Assembly: GCA_964559865.1 (NCBI GenBank)
Contig: CAZLJD010000007.1
Location: forward strand, 1 to 64,000
DNA: 64,000 nucleotides
Direction of reading: 5' to 3'
From: JAGHAJ01 sp964559865 [NCBI: uncultured Synergistota bacterium]
GTDB lineage: Bacteria; Synergistota; JAGHAJ01
Below are positions 60,053 through 64,000 of the stretch, piece by piece (position 1 is the first letter of the stretch; every line of letters starts with the position of its first letter). The notes beneath the pieces were generated by a model, which saw only the letters and a program-made list of their open reading frames with translations, was not told the origin of the DNA and made no database searches. Made by a program: the position numbers and the translations under genes.

Positions 60053-60340
60053 GTGAGAGACTATGAGGTTATGTGTCTTTTTACCCCTGAGCTGGAAGAA
60101 GAACCCCTCAAAGAAGAGATAGAAAAGTTGAAATCTTTTGTGACAGACGAGAATGGTGAGGTAGAGAAAGTTGATGTATGGGGGAAGAGGCATTTAGCGT
60201 ATCCCGTTAATAAAAAGGAAGAGGGGTACTATGTAGTTGTTAACTTTAAGCTGTCTCCAGACAAGATTACAGAGTTTAAGAGACGGCTTGGGTTGTTGAC
60301 GAGTGTGATGAGATTCCTCATTGTGAGGACAGGGGAGTGA
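60053..60340 (+). CDS. rpsF: 30S ribosomal protein S6
   Basis: A 95-residue protein of the 30S platform that pairs with S18. It begins MRDYEVMCLFTPELEEE and has the signature VEKVDVWGKRHLAYPVNKKEEGYYVVVNF. GTG start, with AGGGAGGAGGTGAAGTGA ahead. It is the first gene of the rpsF-ssb-rpsR operon. Confidence 0.97.
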   Translation: MRDYEVMCLFTPELEEEPLKEEIEKLKSFVTDENGEVEKVDVWGKRHLAYPVNKKEEGYYVVVNFKLSPDKITEFKRRLGLLTSVMRFLIVRTGE

Positions 60341-60346
60341 TGAATA

Positions 60347-60772
60347 TTGGCGTTTGATGACATCAATGTCGTGATACTCAGTGGTAGGCTCACCCGTGAT
60401 CCAGAGGTTAAGTATACGCCTGGAGGCAGGGCGGTTGCGAGGTTTGGGATTGCTGTTAATAGGTCTTTTGTTGACAGCAACAACGAGAGGCAGGAGAGAA
60501 CGAGTTTCGTGAACATAGTTGTTTGGGGTTCTCAGGCGGAGAATTGTGGTAGGTTTTTGTCTAAGGGTAGTCCTGTAATGGTTGAAGGTAGGCTTGAGAT
60601 AAGGAAATATACGGCGCAGACGGGTGAGGATAAAAGGGTGACCGAAGTGGTTGCAAGGAAGGTAACATTCCTTCCTACCGGTAAGGTTAAGCAAGATGAC
60701 AGCATTATGGATGACGAGGAGGAACTTATAGAGAAGTTTGCAGGTCCGATGGATGAAAATCCTCCTTTTTAG
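60347..60772 (+). CDS. ssb: Single-stranded DNA-binding protein
   Basis: A 141-residue OB-fold protein protecting ssDNA. INVVILSGRLTRDPEVKYTPGGRAVARFGIAVNR, RTSFVNIVVWGSQAENCGRFLSKGSPVMVEGRLEIRKY and ending DENPPF, a canonical acidic tail with Pro-Phe for partner binding. The TTG start lies after GGGGAGTGA. Its place between rpsF and rpsR is conserved in bacteria. Confidence 0.97.
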   Translation: MAFDDINVVILSGRLTRDPEVKYTPGGRAVARFGIAVNRSFVDSNNERQERTSFVNIVVWGSQAENCGRFLSKGSPVMVEGRLEIRKYTAQTGEDKRVTEVVARKVTFLPTGKVKQDDSIMDDEEELIEKFAGPMDENPPF

Positions 60773-60793
60773 AGATGAAAGGGGTGTTGCTGT

Positions 60794-61018
60794 TTGGCTT
60801 ATGTGAGGAAAAGAAGACCGAAAGCGTGTATGTTCTGTAAGGATAAGATAGAGCACATAGATTACAAAGATGTTTCCCGATTGCGCAGGTACATTACTGA
60901 CAGGGGGAAGATCCTGCCCCGTAGGGTTACAGGTACTTGTGCGAAACACCAGAGACAGCTTACAAGGGCTATAAAGCGCGCAAGGTATATGGCACTGTTA
61001 CCTTATACCAGCGAGTAG
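60794..61018 (+). CDS. rpsR: 30S ribosomal protein S18
   Basis: A 74-residue protein. It has [61 protein letters not shown]. The cysteine pair and later C-H suggest the zinc-containing form of S18. TTG start with AAAGGGGTG upstream. The product binds S6. Confidence 0.97.
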   Translation: MAYVRKRRPKACMFCKDKIEHIDYKDVSRLRRYITDRGKILPRRVTGTCAKHQRQLTRAIKRARYMALLPYTSE

Positions 61019-61034
61019 GGTAGTTGAAAATCTG

Positions 61035-61063
61035 CATTTCGGCACCTTCAAGGTGCCGAAATG
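61035..61063 (+). promoter_or_regulatory. Strong hairpin between rpsR and the DUF2232 gene
   Basis: A perfect 14-base inverted repeat (CATTTCGGCACCTT / AAGGTGCCGAAATG) with a single central base. No T-run follows, so it is probably an mRNA stability or processing element separating ribosomal from downstream expression, rather than a full terminator. Confidence 0.6.
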
Positions 61064-61085
61064 TCCTTCTGGGAGGTTACTCTTT

Positions 61086-62012
61086 TTGAGATCAAGAGAT
61101 CTGGTTGAAGTTTCCTTACTTTCTGCAATTTCTGCTGTTCTTTTCTTAAGCAGTGTATTTATACCTGTTGTGGGTGTTGCGGTCGCCTTCTTCTGCCCTG
61201 TTCCCATAGTTATCTTAGGTATGAAGCACGGCTTTAGGCGTGGTTTGACGGGCACCGTTGTAGCTTCCATTATAGTGGGATTGCTTTCTGGCCCATTTCA
61301 AGCATTGTGGATGTTTATGGGGTTTGGCTTTGTCGGTCTTGGAATAGGTGTGCTTGTAGCTATGGGTAAGAGTGCTATAGAGGTGTTAATATATGGAAGC
61401 ATGATATCTTTATCCTCAAAGGTCGTGCTTGTCCTTCTGTCGCTTGCGTTATTCGGCGTGAACCCATTCTCGATAGACATAAAACAGATGGAGCATGCAC
61501 TTACTTCTGCGTTGTCTGTTGCGGGTTCTTCTGTGGATGTGAAACTACTGGTGAGCAGGTGGCTCACTATCATGCAGATAGCCGTGCCTGCTATATTCCT
61601 TTTGGCTTCCATTATAGATACATTTCTTGCATACATTGTCTCTTACAAGGTGTTAAAGAAGATGCACATATCCATGCCACAGCTCTTACCATTTGAGTTG
61701 TGGGCACTGCCTCGCTCTATGTTCTGGGGTTTCGTGGCTGGTATCCTGTTTGCGTGGATGGGTAGGGGAGATGTTGGAAATTTGTGGTATAGAATAGGGA
61801 TAAATGTGCAGATAGTATTTTCTATAGCATTTATGATATATGGTATGTCGATACTTTATTTCTGGCTGAAAAAGGTGAAAATGCCCAAGGTAGTGGCATG
61901 GATAATAGTTGTCGTTACGGTGTTGCAACCCTTTTTGTCTCAGCTTCTTGTTTTTTTAGGTATATTTGACCTTTGGGTGGATTTCAGGAAGATAAGGAAG
62001 GGGGCGGGTTAG
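61086..62012 (+). CDS. DUF2232 (YybS-like) membrane protein
   Basis: A 308-residue polytopic protein with about eight helices. It contains LLSAISAVLFLSSVFIPVVGVAVAFFCPVPIVILGMKHGFRRGLTG, typical of DUF2232/YybS, whose topology resembles ECF-transporter S components. Function is unknown in any species. The same rpsR-yybS-rplI-dnaB order occurs in Firmicutes and Synergistota. TTG 61086 is chosen because GGGAGG lies 9 bases upstream; the longer frame from 61053 begins inside the hairpin. Confidence 0.85.
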   Translation: MRSRDLVEVSLLSAISAVLFLSSVFIPVVGVAVAFFCPVPIVILGMKHGFRRGLTGTVVASIIVGLLSGPFQALWMFMGFGFVGLGIGVLVAMGKSAIEVLIYGSMISLSSKVVLVLLSLALFGVNPFSIDIKQMEHALTSALSVAGSSVDVKLLVSRWLTIMQIAVPAIFLLASIIDTFLAYIVSYKVLKKMHISMPQLLPFELWALPRSMFWGFVAGILFAWMGRGDVGNLWYRIGINVQIVFSIAFMIYGMSILYFWLKKVKMPKVVAWIIVVVTVLQPFLSQLLVFLGIFDLWVDFRKIRKGAG

Positions 62013-62013
62013 C

Positions 62014-62460
62014 GTGGAAGTACTTCTTTTAGATGATGTAAAAAAGCTTGGTAAGAAGGGGGATGTGGTTAGGGTTAAAGATGGATATGCAAGGAATTAC
62101 CTTATACCTAAGGGTCTTGCCAAGAGAGTAGATAAAGGGGTTATTGCCCAGAGAAATGAGGTAATAAAGGTAATGAGTGCAAAGGAGAGGAAGGAAAAGG
62201 CGCTTGCACAGGAGCTAAAAAAGTCTTTAGAATCTCAAACTATCGTTATTGGCGTTAAGGTGGGAGAAGGTGGAAAACTCTACGGTTCTGTGACCAGTAA
62301 GCACATTGCAGAGGCTATACATAGTGCAATTGGTAAAGAGGTGGACAAGAAGAAAATAGAGCTGCAAGAACCTATCAAGAAAACGGGAAAGTATAGGATA
62401 CCCGTTAAACTTGGGTATGGCATTGTTGCCAAGATGGAGGTAGTAGTAGAGGAGCAATGA
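62014..62460 (+). CDS. rplI: 50S ribosomal protein L9
   Basis: A 148-residue protein. N-terminal domain MEVLLLDDVKKLGKKGDVVRVKDGYARNYLIPKGLA, a long connecting helix (about 42-75), and the C-terminal domain GVKVGEGGKLYGSVTSKHIAEAI. Length is normal. GTG start, 1 base after the DUF2232 stop; it overlaps dnaB by 4 bases. Confidence 0.97.
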   Translation: MEVLLLDDVKKLGKKGDVVRVKDGYARNYLIPKGLAKRVDKGVIAQRNEVIKVMSAKERKEKALAQELKKSLESQTIVIGVKVGEGGKLYGSVTSKHIAEAIHSAIGKEVDKKKIELQEPIKKTGKYRIPVKLGYGIVAKMEVVVEEQ

Positions 62461-63821
62461 GTCCTGATCGCATATTTGATAGAGTACCCCCTCACAACAT
62501 AGAGGCTGAGAAGAGCGTGCTCGGTGCCCTGATGCTCGAAGGGGATTCCATTGTAAAGATAGTTGATAAACTGTTCCCCGAGGACTTTTATTACGACGCT
62601 CATAAGAGGATATACGAGTCTATGCTTTCTCTGTATAACTCCTCCAAGGTGATAGATGTCGTTACCGTGTCCGATGAGCTTTCAAAGTCTGGAAGGCTTG
62701 AGGAGATAGGTGGAATAATGTACTTAAGGGAGCTCGTGGATGCTGTCCCTACTGCTGCTAATATAGAGTATTATGCAAACATCGTTAAAGAGAAAGCTTT
62801 GCTCCGTGCCCTTATAGAGAGAGGCACTGAGATAGTTAAGATGGGATACGAGGAGGACAAGTCTATAGATGAACTCCTTGATAGAGCAGAAAGGCTTATA
62901 TTCGAGATAGGTCGGAGAAACATCAGAGAGGGTTTTGTCCATGTGCAGGAGGTTGTAGAACAAACATTTAGAGACATGAAAAACCTGTACGAGGAAAAAA
63001 GGAGAGTTACAGGTGTCCCTTCGGGATTTGTGGACATAGATAACATTACAGCGGGCTTTCAACGGGGTTCTTTGAATGTTATAGCAGCGAGACCTTCCAT
63101 GGGTAAGACTGCACTTGCTATAGACATAGCGAGGAATGCCAGTATGAAGTACGGGATACCCGTTGCAATATTTAGTCTTGAGATGTCAAAAGAGCAGATA
63201 GCCCAGCGTCTCATCTGTTCAGAGGCGAGGATTGAGCTACACAAACTTCGTACGGGTTTTATAAAGAAGAATGAATGGCCTAAGCTGGTTTCTGCTGTTG
63301 GTAGACTCACGAGGGCACCTATTTACATAGATGAATCTCCCACGATTACGGTTGTGGAGCTCAGGGCAAAGGCAAGAAGACTAAAGAAGGAGGTTGGCAT
63401 AGGTCTCATAATAGTAGATTACCTCCAGCTCGTTACCCTGGGTCGTAGGGTAGATAATAGACAGCAGGAAGTATCTGAAATATCCAGAGCGCTGAAGTCT
63501 CTGGCGAGGGAACTGGACATACCCGTTATTGCTCTTTCCCAGCTTAGCAGAGCAGTTGAGCAGAGGAATGATAAGAGGCCGTTGTTGTCCGACTTAAGAG
63601 ATTCTGGTGCAATAGAACAGGATGCAGACCTTGTAGCTTTTATCTACAGAGATGAGGTTTACAATTCCAAGACAAAGGATAAAAACATAGCGGAGATAAA
63701 GATAGCGAAGCACAGAAACGGTGCAACTGGTACGAAGAGGTTGGCGTTCTTCAAAGAGTTTACCACGTTTGAGGATCTTGCTTCTTCAGAGATATCAGAA
63801 ATGGAAGAGGAAATGGAGTAA
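62457..63821 (+). CDS. dnaB: Replicative DNA helicase DnaB
   Basis: A 454-residue hexameric helicase. The N-terminal domain begins PPHNIEAEKSVLGALMLEGD. The RecA-like domain has Walker A ARPSMGKTALA, IFSLEMSKEQIAQRL, Walker B LIIVDYLQLV, VIALSQLSRAVEQRNDKRPLLSDLRDSGAIEQDADLV and KHRNGATG. No intein is present. ATG overlaps the rplI stop by 4 bases. It ends the operon begun at rpsF. Confidence 0.98.
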   Translation: MSPDRIFDRVPPHNIEAEKSVLGALMLEGDSIVKIVDKLFPEDFYYDAHKRIYESMLSLYNSSKVIDVVTVSDELSKSGRLEEIGGIMYLRELVDAVPTAANIEYYANIVKEKALLRALIERGTEIVKMGYEEDKSIDELLDRAERLIFEIGRRNIREGFVHVQEVVEQTFRDMKNLYEEKRRVTGVPSGFVDIDNITAGFQRGSLNVIAARPSMGKTALAIDIARNASMKYGIPVAIFSLEMSKEQIAQRLICSEARIELHKLRTGFIKKNEWPKLVSAVGRLTRAPIYIDESPTITVVELRAKARRLKKEVGIGLIIVDYLQLVTLGRRVDNRQQEVSEISRALKSLARELDIPVIALSQLSRAVEQRNDKRPLLSDLRDSGAIEQDADLVAFIYRDEVYNSKTKDKNIAEIKIAKHRNGATGTKRLAFFKEFTTFEDLASSEISEMEEEME

Positions 63822-63833
63822 TTTATTGAGGGG

Positions 63834-63862
63834 TTGACATTTTAGTGTTACTGTTCTAAAAT
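63834..63862 (+). promoter_or_regulatory. Promoter of the glutamate dehydrogenase gene
   Basis: TTGACA (63834-63839) and TAAAAT (63857-63862) have an ideal 17-base spacing, 36 bases before the GTG start. Confidence 0.75.
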
Positions 63863-63897
63863 TCACCTGCTTGAAAACTTTTAGGGGAGTGGTGGGC

Positions 63898-64000
63898 GTG
63901 AGGAAGGCAAACCCGTTTGAGGAAGCTTTAAGGACATTTGACAGGGCTGCGGGGATAATGGGGTTGGAGTCTGACATGGCAAAGATCTTGAAGAACCACG
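63898..64000 (+). CDS. Glu/Leu/Phe dehydrogenase family protein, N-terminal fragment
   Basis: Only 34 residues lie in the window: a GTG start (MRKANPFEEAL), then TFDRAAGIMGLESDMAKILKNH. The NPFE...FDRAA...L opening is that of hexameric glutamate dehydrogenases of amino acid-fermenting bacteria and archaea. The gene runs out of the window. A strong promoter fits a major catabolic role that would regenerate 2-oxoglutarate for the lysine transaminase. Confidence 0.75.
   Translation, partial: MRKANPFEEALRTFDRAAGIMGLESDMAKILKNH

Noticed and set aside
1-64000. tRNA genes, CRISPR arrays, rRNA or complete insertion sequences
   Set aside because: No cloverleaf with a T-loop GGTTCGA-type core, no regularly spaced repeats, no rRNA-like block and no transposase with flanking inverted repeats were seen on reading either strand.

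Overview
The window reads as a chromosomal segment of a diderm, probably anaerobic and thermophilic bacterium. The best lineage fit, by recognition only, is Synergistota or a close relative. The outer membrane is shown by an SLH-domain porin (12491-13885) and a small barrel-like protein (14213-14710), both ending in Phe, and by a TolC/adaptor/RND efflux operon. Thermophily is suggested by a bifunctional inositol-phosphate cytidylyltransferase/DIPP synthase-type gene (37131-38477) and a two-domain protein disulfide oxidoreductase (38884-39531). Genes are tightly packed, with 4-base overlaps inside operons and several convergent pairs whose 3' ends overlap. GTG and TTG starts are frequent. I found no tRNA, rRNA, CRISPR array or intact insertion sequence.

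Left part (1-14.7 kb): a frameshifted polytopic membrane protein; a secreted protein built of three similar modules; the minus-strand secE-nusG-rplK-rplA-rplJ-rplL operon with an attenuator-like hairpin in the L10 leader, followed by endonuclease V rather than rpoBC; a CecR/YbhG/YbhF/YbhS/YbhR-type ABC export operon with a palindromic operator over its promoter; and the SLH porin with a long 5' leader.

Middle (14.7-49.9 kb): a signalling operon (REC-HD-GYP, FIST, hybrid histidine kinase); a lipase-like secreted hydrolase; a pair of small SLDN-motif membrane proteins divergent from an ornithine racemase-like / lysine 6-transaminase / NhaC operon; hemW with an apparent CTG start; a decayed Rpn-family gene; an atypical short flagellin; a pgsA-(DJ-1-like)-rsmI-metG-tatD operon; nnr; the DIPP synthase gene overlapping an HD-domain gene; PDO; a TetR-controlled RND efflux operon ending in a PII-like PG0541-family gene; a beta-CASP nuclease, fumarase C and a PPP-family phosphatase.

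Right part (50-64 kb): the most interesting locus is an apparent exopolysaccharide operon. It encodes a four-TM protein with a degenerate GGDEF domain that keeps the c-di-GMP I-site, a DUF2334 deacetylase-like fusion whose catalytic residues are lost, a BcsA-like GT2 without PilZ, an AMIN-BcsB fusion, a GH8-like protein, and a second DUF2334 protein with intact motifs. It looks like a mix of Pel-type regulation with cellulose-synthase-type machinery. The window closes with rpsF-ssb-rpsR-DUF2232-rplI-dnaB and the start of a glutamate dehydrogenase gene. All family assignments come from reading motifs; no search was run.
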